Shown: positions 36,392 through 47,549 of the stretch, piece after piece
How positions within the stretch are numbered: position 1 is the first letter of the stretch
Layout: every line of letters starts with the position of its first letter
Assembly (NCBI GenBank): GCA_032207245.1
Contig: CM063502.1
Coordinates: forward strand, 44,055,691 to 44,119,690
DNA from: Pardosa pseudoannulata
Taxonomy: Eukaryota > Arthropoda > Arachnida > Araneae > Lycosidae
Reading direction: 5' to 3'
DNA length: 64,000 bases
The notes under the pieces: model-generated
What the model was told of the DNA's origin: nothing
Databases searched by the model: none
The model's input: the letters and a program-made list of their open reading frames with translations, nothing else
Made by a program: the position numbers and the translations under genes

Positions 36392-36473
36392 CACTTGATT
36401 TACCAAACCAGTCAAATTGACTAGTTTTGCAATTGCAATTTAATGTATATTTAAACTGCTGGTAAATCTAGTG
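36392..36473. mobile_element. Palindromic TTAA-flanked MITE, 82 bp
   Basis: CACTTGATTTACCA and the reverse complement of the right end CACTAGATTTACCA differ at one base. They are flanked by TTAA at 36388-36391 and 36474-36477, the piggyBac-type target duplication. An inner AGTCAAATTGACT palindrome adds to the fold. Confidence 0.75.
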
Positions 36474-36479
36474 TTAAGG

Positions 36480-38150
36480 AGCTTGGCAACATACTGCTAG
36501 ACCATCTTACACTCTAAGTAATCTATCCATTTAAGTACCAGGTATGACGGGATTATCTATCATTATCGATAAAACAAATGCGCTTATTTACTCTTTAATG
36601 TCCGAGTTATTTCTGCCGATTACATATCGATGCATATCTTAAACCTAATTATTACGGACGGCGGCACAGAATAAAATAAATATGAAGTTTGAACAACTTT
36701 GAATATAACAGCACGTCACGTTAGTGATCAGCTATCGTTTGTTTTAAATATCACAGAATGCCATTTATGAAAAAGGAAAAACTTCTTGAAAACAATTATT
36801 CGGTATAACATAAAATAAGTACTGTAAAATGGAATTTTATAATACATAAAGAAATTTGTCATGATTTCAGTCTTCGTACCTGCTGAAATAAAAAAAATTT
36901 GTGCAAAAATTTTGTCTCTTGAAATATTTTAAAAAATAAGAAAATTCATAAAAAATAGTTTCTAAACACTTTGGATTTTATAAATAAAATCGGATTTTAT
37001 AATAAAAAAATATTTTTCAACTTATTTTTACTTGGATCGTGTCGTCCTCTTTCGGATCCCATTTTCATAACAATGCTGCGCCACTTATGACTGATGCGCT
37101 CATTGCAAATGCCACCTTTGCCACGCCCTAGTTACGGCCTTGACAAATATGCAAATTTTTAATTTGTGATACAGAGATGACAAAAATGCTCCGAAATTAT
37201 CACGAATAATCAGGTTAATAAGAAAGAGACTTGCCAAGAGTGAACTAAATAATTTCTGAAAACATGAGTATTATTTTACTCTTATGAGTGCTTATTTTAT
37301 CATGTATTTTTAACTATATATTTTAAACATCTTCAAAAATCTTGTCATTCTTCTACATCTCTTATAGCACCAAAAACGAAGTAGAATAAATTGTTTCGCA
37401 AAATATTTCGTTATTAGTCATTTTAAATAACATGAAAATGCCCTCAAATTTACTGATTTATTTGCAGATTAGATTTATATATCGAAAATAAAATCATTCG
37501 AAAAAAAGATAAAATATAATAATCTTTTAAGAAAGCTTTTAAGAATAATTTTCTATAGAGTTAAGTAAAATGTTTTAAAACTGCAGTTTGATAAAACTTT
37601 ATTTTATTTTGTCCTTTTTAGAAATGTTTCCCAATCAATGAATTCTTTCCTTATGATTTCCATTTTCAACAATTTAAATAATTGGATGCTCACCGAATCC
37701 TACGGGCAAAGTATAAGAGAATGTACTGTATGGGCGAACCGTTCAATTACTCCACAATTTCTCTTGTTTGAATAGTGTTTAAGAATTAAATAAAACATTT
37801 TAAAGGACGCATTATTGATCAATTTGAGCTCAATCTAAAACATTTTTAAAGAAGCGAACATAATAAATTTTTATACCAAACATAAATAAAGGTTTTGCAT
37901 GTCTATAACATAACAGAATATTTTACTTACTGTATAAGACATCTTTTTCGATCTTTTACTATTAAATTTTGCATATAATGTTATGTTTTCTCTTAGCACA
38001 ATAATTTTTTTTTCAAAAATGCCATAATTTTGGATAATTATGCACAATTATGTACAAAACCAGTATAAGTTAACATTTTTTCTTTTGGGAAATTACTTAA
38101 ATTTCATAACGTTTTATATGAATGATTATCATCAGGTCAAGTATGACCTA
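36480..38150. other. Stretch without a recognised gene
   Basis: AT-rich, apart from a possible hAT terminus at 37020-37142. Confidence 0.5.
37020..37142. mobile_element. Possible solo hAT terminus
   Basis: Reverse-complemented, the right edge reads CAAGGCCGTAACTAGGGCG, close to the CAGTGGCGTAACTAGG start of a common hAT family. The sequence inward is less AT-rich than its surroundings. No left partner or target duplication was found, so it is a fragment at best. Confidence 0.35.
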
Positions 38151-38151
38151 T

Positions 38152-38300
38152 GGAGGATGACCTAATGGATAAGGAGCTGCTCTTCGGAACTGGAGATTTT
38201 GGTGTTCGAATTCCCCTCCTGGCATGTATGTTAGTAGCCTTTTATATTCCACTTTAGGCTGTAGAACCCTTACTCATCAACTTTCTTTTAGCAGAACATT
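38152..38300 (+). mobile_element. Diverged tRNA-derived SINE (tRNA-Arg-like head)
   Basis: The head GACCTAATGGATAAGG (box A), CTTCGGAACTGGAGATT (anticodon-arm-like) and GTGTTCGAATTCC (box B) resemble tRNA-Arg(TCG). It continues with GGCATGTATGTTAGTAGCC, shared with the SINE body elsewhere. That continuation, and mismatched stems, argue against a functional tRNA gene. Confidence 0.65.
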
Positions 38301-38760
38301 AGACCATTACCCTACGTAAATTTTCGAGCATAAATTATATTTAATTATACGAAGGGAGTAAAAGTTTCTCATGAATAGACATACTGTGCATATTAACATC
38401 TCCTTTTGGTTTTTTTCTTTTTTTTACAGAATTTTTGTTTGCATTATTTATCCAAAGTAGAGAGAGATTTTTAATTCATATTTTCTATTTCTCCTAAAAA
38501 AATTAATGTTACATTACTTTAAAATATTTTTTAAAAGTGTTCCTTGTATGTATTTATGTATGTATTTAAGAAATACGGATTCGTGTTGTATGTAATATGA
38601 TGAAAATATTTTCTTGTTATAGTTTACAGATATTATTATACCTTTAAACTACATTAAAAAATAAAAACAAATTAAAAAACAAAACAGAAAAGCAGAAAAG
38701 TATTGCAGTAGTTTTTTCATAGGAAGAAACGACTGTTATTTACATATACGAACTATTCAC

Positions 38761-38889
38761 TTATTCGTAGAATTATCCCTTCCTTCAGGTCTTCATATGA
38801 ATTTCCTCTGTAGTCCTTTGTAAGCTTCATATGTTTGATATTGATGGTCGTGTTTTGAAGTTCAAATTCCTCATTACCTACATCAACGA
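38761..38889 (-). CDS. Candidate exon, N-terminal part of an SEA-like domain
   Basis: On the minus strand an acceptor with a pyrimidine-rich lead (TTTCTGTGTGTTTAG) opens 129 bp in one frame, ending ATAA|GTGAAT, an acceptable donor. The exon starts with TC (phase 1) and ends with a single A (phase 1). With the first two bases of the exon at 28352-28526 that makes AAG (Lys). The product reads VDVGNEEFELQ, NTTINIKHMKLTKDYRGN, SYEDLKEGIILRI. The pattern of a hydrophobic strand, a polar loop and SxxYxxLxxxI matches the first half of an SEA domain. The intron to the next exon would be 10,234 bp. Exons coding the membrane anchor or other domains were not securely found. The signal is short, so it could still be a chance frame. 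Confidence 0.5.
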
Positions 38890-38899
38890 CTAAACACAC

Positions 38900-40165
38900 A
38901 GAAAGAGAACATCAGAACTACAACCTTTGGAATAGGAAAAATGCAAATTTGGTTTGACTTTGTTTACCACGAAGGGAAAAGTTTTCATTTAGCGATATCC
39001 CATAAAAGCATTCCATACTGATTGAATAGTTTAAACTCTAAGGCAATTCTGCTTATTAATAGTTTTAAGTATAAAAGTGGATTTTTGATTATGTGGAATG
39101 TTATTTCTTGGAATTCTTTAAAACCAATGTTTATTCTATGAGGTCAGGTAACGCTCCAAATTGATATCAACGTTATTCTTCCAATGGTGCAAATATTTCT
39201 TTGGAGACTTCTTTATTTGTCATTTATTGCTTTTATCAATACAATCGAGTGTATCGCATTTAATAAGCATGAGAATAAAGTTATATAGTTTATTTGATTT
39301 CTTCAGTCAATTTGGTGAAAAATAAGTGTAGATAATGCAGTTTCTAATTTTAGACTAGATTGGATAGTTAAAAACACCAAAGTCTTGAGATTTCATGAAC
39401 AAAGGTTGCTTCATTACAAACGGAAATAACTCAATTTCATTTAATTTGAAATTATTTTATTTCTCCTACATTTATTGGTGTACTTTGAAATTTATTCTTT
39501 TATAATTGCATTTTTCTTTTATAATTTTGAATTATAAATAACTCAAATAAGATTCAAACAGTTCTTTTGAAACAAACATTTTGTAAAAGAGAGAGAAAGC
39601 AATGCTATTTTAAAAGCTTTAAATTTCGTTCACGTTTTTTTTTTTTCAGTAAATATTTTTTTAAACTGGATATAAATCAATTAAATATTTTAAACTTGAG
39701 TGGATATACGTGATAAACATCAGTTTTCTAAAATATTTGGTTTAGTTACTCTCAAGATATTTAAAACATTGATGTTAACTTGTTGATGCTAGATATTTTA
39801 ATGCTTGTGTCGCTTGAAAACTAAACAAATGCATTAAGAACTAAGAAAAACTAGCTACATATGAAACAAAATCGAAATAAAAGCATGATTTACTTATCCG
39901 CAAACAATAATATTCTCTAACTCAGTGTGCTTTTCGTACAGAAATATCAACTTCTGTAGTGTTTATATACAAATTTCACAAACTAGTTTTAAAATCTAAT
40001 GCAATGTTTCAAAGACATTTATATTTAAATTTTAATTTAAATTAAGTTTTACGTATTTCAAAGTGTTTTCTTCAATCAATTTAAATTAATTTCTCGCTTA
40101 TTTTAAGCCTGTTAGTTTTTGCATTAACCTTGCTTCCAATTGTTAACGGGAATAATGATAGGAAA
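38900..40165. other. Stretch without a recognised gene
   Basis: AT-rich sequence; if the SEA exon pair is real, this lies in the upstream intron. Confidence 0.5.
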
Positions 40166-40169
40166 ATTT

Positions 40170-40765
40170 GAAAAATAGAATTTAATACACGAATTTTTAG
40201 TTTCTGATGCATTTTTATCATAAATAGTCAGAAAATATTTGATTTCTATAAGGAAGTTGATTTCCGTAGAAAATAATTGGCATTATTTTCTACGGAATAT
40301 ACCGTAATTATTCTTTTTGTGAAATATGACATAATAATTATAAAAAAGTTTAATTTTACGTAAATGAAAATTCTCTCTCTTATTTAGTCGGGTAATAGTA
40401 ATTTAAAAATTATATCTCTCTGAAATAGGTAAGTTTTATATTAAATACGGTTACTATACATTAATCCAGAATTGAAAAATAGAATTTAATACACGAATTT
40501 TTAGTTTCTGATGCATTCCTATCATAAATAATCAGAAAATGTATGATTCCTAGAAGGAAGTTGATTTCCGTAGAAAATAATTGGCATTATTTTCTACGGA
40601 ATATACCGTAATTATTCTTTTTGTGAAATATGCCTTAAGAATTATAAAAAAGTTTAATTTTACGTAAATGAAAATTTTCTTTCTTATTTAGTCAGTAAAT
40701 AATTGTTTGAAAATTATATCTCTCTGAAATAGGTAAGTTTTATATTAACTACAGTTACTATAATA
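40170..40765. repeat. Tandem duplication (~304 bp) carrying a perfect hairpin
   Basis: GAAAAATAGAATTTAATACACG recurs at 40170 and 40474 (only the first 20 bases are needed to align), and the copies run parallel to about 40465 and 40765. Each holds a perfect 16-bp stem, TTCCGTAGAAAATAAT, with the 4-base loop TGGC: 40262-40297 in copy 1 and 40566-40601 in copy 2. The stems are identical although flanking positions differ. Confidence 0.92.
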
Positions 40766-40841
40766 TAGAAAAATAATTTTGTCAAATAACAAGCAAAGAA
40801 TTGATTGTTTAAAATTGCATCATGAATTTACCTTGAAAATT

Positions 40842-41020
40842 TTGTTTGATTTGATTTCGGAGCTCTAAGTCCACTTTTTTTTTTGCACGCAAGGGATTAT
40901 GAAACCGAGACCTACTGCTTTAAGCCGATTCCGAACGGCTACGAACACCCATACCCATAGTGGGATTCGAATCCTCGAATTCTGGTTCTGAAGAGCAGCA
41001 TCCAACCATTCAGCTTGTCC
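40842..41020 (-). mobile_element. tRNA-derived SINE, diverged copy
   Basis: Shares GAGACCTACTGCTTTAAG, CCGATTCCGAACGGCTACG and GGGATTCGAATCC (box B reversed) with the family. The box A end is degraded to CATCCAACCATTCAGC. The tail side is T-rich. Confidence 0.85.
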
Positions 41021-41300
41021 AGAACATAAAATAATATTTGTTATGATGTATTAAGAAGTAAAATCGGTAGGTTCAATAACATAAGTGTTCATTTTGCAAT
41101 AAGCTCCAATTCACTAGTTCTTAATAAGATTGACTTTTATGCATTGATTTCAAGCTTATTGAAGACTTAACAAAAAAAACCGATTAAAGATTAAAAAAGC
41201 ATTTTATATTTCTTTTCATAGAAAGTCTATCAGAAATTAAATAATTGAAGTTAAAATTGCTTAACTTGCGATTATTTATAGCAAAAAATAAACCGTTATT

Positions 41301-41497
41301 TAAGACCATTTCGAATTCCCATTTTTCTCCGAAGTAAAGCTTGAAATAAGTTCTTTGAGACGAAAAGCTTTCAACAATCCAAGTTTCTTATTTCTTGATT
41401 TTTTTTTCTTCGAGCAAAATACTGCGTGAATCGACTGAAACGCTACATGGACGTAATCAAAAACTGCAAACAATAAAAGAAATCTAATTGTCTTCAT
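41301..41497 (-). CDS. Small open frame with a signal-peptide-like start
   Basis: The ATG at 41495-41497 (minus strand) starts MKTIRFLLLFAVFDYVHVAF, which looks like a secretory signal: a basic residue, a hydrophobic core and a possible cleavage near VAFQS. A short Lys/Arg-rich tail with few cysteines ends in NSKWS and a stop, about 65 residues in all. A TATAAATA box lies only about 7 bp before the ATG, too close to serve as its promoter. No homologue is recognised, and hydrophobic short frames arise easily in T-rich DNA, so this is weak. An acceptor-like TATTGTTTGCAG inside the frame would be an alternative reading. Confidence 0.15.
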
Positions 41498-43084
41498 AAT
41501 GAAGCTATTTATAAGCACAGTTCCGTGGAGTACTCTTTGCTCTAATTTATCGAATGGACATTGATTGGATCGTCTAGAAAATGGAAATATCTCGAATTTT
41601 TTTTATTAAAGGTCTTTTCCCGAATAAATTGATTTTTAGTTTAAGATGCCCCCATACTGATGTGTGTAACTAATCTTTTTCAGATAAAGTTTGGAAAATG
41701 AAGTAACTAAATATACACTGAGCTTGAACTTCTTCAGTAGATATCTTATAAAATAAGATAGCTGGGAAAAAACTGCGTATTTTCAAAGTATCATTTAAAA
41801 GAAAAGTTTAAGAAAGTTATTGTAAATGCTTTTTCTCACGATAACTTAATATTTTTTCGATAAGGATAAAATTTGAAATTTAAATCTAAAAATGGCAGTC
41901 CGAAATAAAAACTTTGCAGTATTTGAGATAATAAGGTCCTATTTAAGTGTTAGGTATTGACATTATGAAACTATAAGCAGTCATCAATTTTCAAATTTTT
42001 AACATTTGAACATTCTTTACTTCTCGGAGATGGTTTGTAATTAAAATAACTAATTGTTAACAGCTGAAAATAACCTTAATATTCAATAAATATTTTTTTT
42101 TCAAACGGAGGAGTTTGTAGTACTCGTATATTTTTGATTTAAAATACATTTTTAAAAAGTCGTTTTGCAGTAGTAACAATTGTATTAACCCTTTAGAAGC
42201 TTCTTTTTTTCAGAATTCGGTCAAAAAATTGTCATATTTTTAATTGCATTTTTATATTAGCTTTACAATTTTAAATAGGAAAACAGCCAAACTGGAATTG
42301 CATTTACAATTGTAAATATAAGAAAGTACAATTACTTTAAACTTTTTTCGATTACAATTACATGTACTTATCCTTTTTCTTTCTCGATTTGAGATTTGTG
42401 GCAATTATTTTTTATAAGGCTGCCTTGCTTGAATGAAGCCATCTGTACTGTTATTGAAATCACCTCTATTGAAGCCATCTAGTAAATTCTTAATACTATA
42501 TGATTCACGTACAGATATTTCAGACTCTGATTTCGAGTTACAGTTCGAATCACAAGAAATTAGCTTCATACAAACTAAATCAATTGTTATTTTAAAGTAA
42601 CAATAGATCACATGGATATAATTATTAAGTGATTAGTAAAATATAATTAAAACGCTTAGCACTGAAAAGTAAAAATGCATCTATTGATACAAAACATATG
42701 AAAAAAGCTCGAAAGCACAGTAAAAAGCAAACAATCATTAATATTCATCGGACGAATTAAAAATAGAAAACGTATTGTCAGTATAAGCAACAGTATAAGC
42801 AAGAGAGAAATAAGAATGCCCGTACGCCGTTCGGGCAAATCAGTAGCGGCCCGCACACAGTGCACGTACAAGATACGGGCAAAACTGGGAAGGGATTAAT
42901 ATTCGACAAGAGCAAGATAGAGATCTAGGGTTAATGAATAGACAGCCCTATGAAAAACAGATATAATTGATTACAATAGCTTTTGAACTACTTTTTGAAC
43001 ATTCGTGTCATTATTGAAAGAATAAAATATAAACTTATTATTAAATATATCTGAGAATTACAACTAATATAATGAATAGATAAT

Positions 43085-43215
43085 AGCTTTACAAGTAGAG
43101 TGCTGTCTTTTGGTACTAAAGTCCGTAGTTTGACTGCCCAAAGTGGATGATCGTTGCAATTCAGATTGTATTTTAAGCAGTAGGCTACTCATTGAGCAAC
43201 TTAAGTATAGAAACA
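43085..43215 (+). mobile_element. Old, degenerate tRNA-derived SINE
   Basis: The order of blocks matches the SINE in plus orientation: a box A-like start, AGTCCGTAGTTTGACTGCC (eroded box B), GGATGATCGTTGC, then TTTTAAGCAGTAGGCTACTC, which aligns with TTAAGCAGTAGGTC in the better copies. It is the most diverged member I can still recognise. Confidence 0.5.
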
Positions 43216-44814
43216 CATTGATTGTGGTATTCAGAATAAACCCAGCTAAGCGCCAGAGACCTACTTACCTTTTCAGCAAAATCCAGCAAAACTGCAAGTG
43301 AAAATACATTCTACCCCATCGAGTTTGAACATGCAAAACAAACATATGCATTCTTCAGTAACCAAACTACTCATTTAGTTAACTTATTAAATATTATTTA
43401 GAGCAAATAAAAATTCTATATAATCATTTAAACGCATTCATACCATTCTGTTGTCATAGTTTATGATCTAATATTTATCTCATATATTCTCAAATTAAAT
43501 TTTTTTTATTTATTCCCCATAAAGTACGATGAACATCTCAACAGTAGAACAAAATCAGTTTAAATTTTTTAATTGTTATTTCAAGAAAACTGCTCCTTGT
43601 AGAAAAATTAAACTACACTGCAAATTAAATGAGCTGTAAAAACATTTATTTCTAAATTTGAAAGGAGTAATTAATACTGAAAAGTATCTACTCTTATTAC
43701 GTTTTTTTAATCTGCAAGTGCATGCATGAGAAAATATTACATAACAAATAATTTGGGTTTCATTTCACCGGTAAAACTGCTTTTTTTTGTCATTTATTCA
43801 ACAATATATGTAATAAAAACATTATGGATAATATTTACCAGATACTTGAGTGTTGCACACGTTCTTGAATTCGAGATGGAGTCTAAGGTTGTCTAAGCTA
43901 TACAAGTCTTTCCAGCTTAATCCGAAGATATACATAATTTGTGGAATAAAGAGAAAAATTTGAGGACTGTTTAAATTATATGAAGTAGAAAACCTATATT
44001 GAAACTGTTAATTACTTAATAGGAAATTTCTTTGTTAATAACTTAACAAAGGAAGCTACTTCCGGGTGTTAAAGATTCCAAACTGTAAGTTCTGTTTCAA
44101 CAGAATTCTGAATTTCTTATTTTTCCTAATAGTGAAAAAATAATAAGCCACTGAAACTTTTGTAGGAAAAGATGTTGTTCCCTGGTCTTATTTTTAGGTT
44201 TAGATTGCATTTTTCTTCAAAAAGAAAAAAATATCTGATGTATTATTTTAATACTATAGGTTATTAGTGAGTGCATTTAATTTTATTATAAATTTTATAT
44301 TAAATATTATATTTGGGAGCATTTAAAAATTACAGTTCAATTGGTACTAATGTATAATGACATGCTGTACCTTTAACCTATTGACTTTTTTTCGTAACTT
44401 AACTCGTAAATAACTCATAATACTCTTAATAACTCGCAATCGTAATAGTATTTGGCTTTAAGCTAACTGTGTTACGATGGTTAAAAAATAAGATTTATCA
44501 GCAAATCTAACTCACAAATTGCAATAGAAGCAAAAATTATGATATAATATTAGCCCGTTTTACGCCCGATGTGCTCCTATTCCTAATGTATATCAAATGG
44601 GGATAATAAAAAATAATACAGAAGGTGTCAACATTTGTGTAACGATTTTGATTTTTCTATGAAATTAAATTTAAATATTAAAATAAAACTGGCATCAAAT
44701 TAGAGTAGGGATTAAATATTGTTTGTCGCATTAAATATATTCCCAATAAATACATTAAAAGCATGCATATCTACAACATAAAGACATTTGACTCATGTGG
44801 TAGAGAAAGTCTTA

Positions 44815-45111
44815 TGTAACCTTCACACTATGGCCAGTTGTTCACCACTTCTTGATGGTGACCTCGAACTATGGTTCACGGCTCACATCCACACGCTGGG
44901 CCACTAAATGAACTGAGCGCATTGATTCGTCCATAGGGTCTACTGCGCACTTTAGTTGCGCATCTGGCTGCCTTTGATCTTTGGAGAAAAACTGCCTCAA
45001 AAGCCATCGTCCGACAAGGGTATTTTATCGTCTGCCGCCATCGGCCACGATAAGCCAAAGCCCCTCCAGACGATGGTCATGGCTTGCAGTGGACCATAGT
45101 GTGGAGGGGCC
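44815..45111. mobile_element. Third copy of the ~297-bp TIR element
   Basis: Homologous over its whole length to the pair at 27744-28346 (TTCGTCCATAGGGTCTACTG, TTTGATCTTTGGAGAAAAAC, TGGACCATAGTGTGGAGG). TTA flanks both sides (44812-44814 and 45112-45114), supporting a 3-bp target duplication. Solitary here, so the tandem arrangement at 28 kb arose locally. Confidence 0.88.
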
Positions 45112-45293
45112 TTATTTTAGCATCTTTACGCTCTGGTTCCTGGGCAAAACAGTGAACGTACATATTTATAACAGGGTTTGTGTATTGTTAATGAACTTCA
45201 ACATTCTGCAGCACTCGAGGTTAATTTGACATTTTTTTATGAATGCGTTTATTTAGAGTATTTGTTCTAAAACTTTATTTGGAAATATGTATT

Positions 45294-45327
45294 ACCCAGA
45301 CCGAAGGCTGGGTGCGCAGCAGCTAGT
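45294..45327 (+). mobile_element. Helitron-like 3' terminus
   Basis: A stem ACCCAG/CTGGGT (45294-45299 and 45308-45313) with the loop ACCGAAGG is followed by nine bases and then CTAG|T. A short hairpin a few bases before CTAG and a T target base is the hallmark of Helitron 3' ends. I could not place the 5' TC end, and no RepHel sequence is visible, so at most a non-autonomous copy ends here. Confidence 0.5.
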
Positions 45328-45936
45328 AATGAAATATAATATGAAGGTATTCATATTGATTTACAATCAGATCAGTGTGCATAAAAGTGCTTGTATTTAT
45401 TTTTTTTTAACTTCGAAGGTTTTAATAATAAAGAAATGAGTTAAATAAAACTGTAGAATATTTTGCCTATTTTCTATGAGAAACGAATTTGCTTAGAAGA
45501 ATTTATAACATTCTAATAATCTAATTCACGTCTGAAAATCAAAAGGATTTACTTGGACAAAATACAAATTATTTCCATCTGTCCCCATTTATTAATTTCT
45601 TAGTAATATTGAAATATCCATATTAAATACATATTTTAGTGCTTCGAGTGAACGTCTTTTTGAAAGGATAATTTCAAAAGCCTCTTTATTTGGTGTTTGT
45701 TACACGAAAATGAAATATGAACATTTTGCGTCTCACAAATTTGAAACGGCTCTTACAGTTCCCATCAATAAACCCAAATTTAATTTAATCAAGTTTCGGA
45801 GCTTCGAGAAAGTTATATTAAAATATTTCATGCAAAAGTTGGATTTGTTTCGTTTGAAGCGAGCGGCACAGCTCGCTGTATATCTACGATGAACCGAGTT
45901 TTCGGTATGTAAACACAAAAGGTAAAATATAGTTGA

Positions 45937-46507
45937 TAAAAATAAATACTGTATTAGTCTGCAGTTGGTATGCGCTTCATAAAGATGCCGAATTAAAGTG
46001 CGTTGTCAATCATGACAATTAGTTTTAGATTCTGCATGGTAAGCTATAAAGAGAGGAAATAAATATTATAAATCACACATTTTTTAATTGTATTGACGTT
46101 TGAAATAAAACTATAAAATTTACTGCATTTTTTACATAGTGGTTCAATACAGTGCATTTTTGCTTATTTTCCATGCTAGGGAATTGAAATTTCAATTGCT
46201 TCCAAAATCATTCTTATAAATACTATTCAAAATAAATACTATATTAGTTTGCAGTTGGTATGCACGTCACAAAGATTCCGAATTGAAATGCGTTGTCAAT
46301 CATGACAATTAGTTTTAGATACCGCATGGTAAGCTATAAAGAGAGGAAATAAATATGATAAACTACCTACTTTTTAATTGTATTGACGTTTGAAATAAAA
46401 CTATAAAATTTACTGCATTTTTTACATAGTGGTTCAATACAGTGCATTTTTGCTTATTTTCCATGCTAGGGAATTGAAATTTCAATTGCTTCCAAAATCA
46501 TTCTTAT
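45937..46507. repeat. Tandem duplication of a ~290-bp unit
   Basis: GCAGTTGGTATGC occurs at 45961 and 46251. Both copies continue through ATGACAATTAGTTTTAGAT to GCTTCCAAAATCATTCTTAT. The last ~130 bp are essentially identical, whereas the first part has several changes, suggesting partial gene conversion or uneven age. Confidence 0.95.
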
Positions 46508-46987
46508 CGTATAAAATACTTTTATTTATTCATCCGTTAGCTTCAGGTTAGAGAATCAGAGCATGCGAAGGCCCATTTATACATGCAATATTTGTGTTGC
46601 ACTTAACTATTTTAATCAAGGTACGAGTATCTGAAAAATGCGTGTGATGAGAAAGCAATTATAAATTGCTTGAACTTTAATGCTATTGCAAGTGATTTAT
46701 ACTTAAGAGGATATTTTCAATATATTTAATTTTGTATGGTAAAATTATTTTTCTTTTTATTTTCCAGGTTTAGGGGATACATCACATTTAAGCAACTTTA
46801 AATGAAGGAATTTTTTGATATTTTTCGACTTACCACATCTTTTTTTAATTACTATCCTAAATAAATAGGAATTTTAGCAGTTGTTCTCTGTATTTGTTAA
46901 AGTAGTTATGCTAAAATTATTTTCTAAAAAATAAGTTTTTTTTTTAAATAAGAGGTAATTGATTATTTCAAAAATTTAATACATATA

Positions 46988-47545
46988 TACACTGAAGAGC
47001 CAAATCATTATGACCACCTGTCAATAACGAATTGGACAACCTTTGGCGAGCAACACAGCTTCCATCCGCCTTGGCATGCATGCCACAAGTCCTTGGTAGA
47101 TGGTCGGAGACAGATTGTACCAGATGTTTAATCAAAGGGTTACGCAAATCCGAGATATTGCGAATTGGCGATTTTTGAACTCTGAGCTGCCGTCTCATGA
47201 CATCCCAAATGTGTTCTATCGGATTGAGATCCGGTGCGTAAGGCGGCCAGGACATTAACTAGAATTCAGCATCATGTTCCTGGAACCACTCCAACACAAT
47301 TTTAGCCTTGTGATACGGGGCGTTATCCTGTTGGAACATTCCATTTCCAGCTGGAAAAACAGAGGCCATGTAAGGGTGCAACTTATCCGTAATGATATTC
47401 AGATACCTTGTAGCATTCATGGTATGCTCTACCACAACCATGGGTCCCAGAGACGCGCATGAGAACGTCCCCCAAAGCATAATACCGCCACCACCGGCCT
47501 GTGTATGACCTACTGTACATTGAGGGAGCAACTGTTCGCTGAAGC
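46988..47545 (-). pseudogene. Truncated Tc1-like transposase with its 3' TIR
   Basis: On the minus strand the surviving C-terminal half begins near TVGHTQAGGGGIMLWGTF. It has the second catalytic Asp in MFQQDNAPYHKAKIVLEW, then an in-frame TAG at 47259-47261. The third catalytic residue follows as Glu in WPPYAPDLNPIEHIWD. Near the end the frame shifts: QGLVACMPRRMEAVLLAKG is readable in another frame. The element end lies at about 46988, reading TA-CACTGAAGAGCCAAATC on the plus strand, a common Tc1 terminus. The N-terminal DNA-binding half and the first Asp are missing: homology stops at about 47545 with no second TIR, so the copy is 5' truncated. Confidence 0.88.
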
Positions 47546-47549
47546 AATA

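Noticed and set aside
38152..38223. Functional tRNA-Arg gene
   Set aside because: Box A and box B are good, but stems are mismatched and the sequence continues into the SINE body (GGCATGTATGTTAGTAGCC).
42656..42871. Membrane-anchor exon (ILISLLLILLLILTI) for the SEA gene
   Set aside because: Hydrophobicity is what T-rich DNA yields by default, no donor is present, and the segment contains a small CTTATACTG duplication.
44876..45229. Overlapping open frames on both strands in a G+C-richer segment
   Set aside because: They fall in the third copy of the 297-bp TIR element, where the frames are not conserved among copies.
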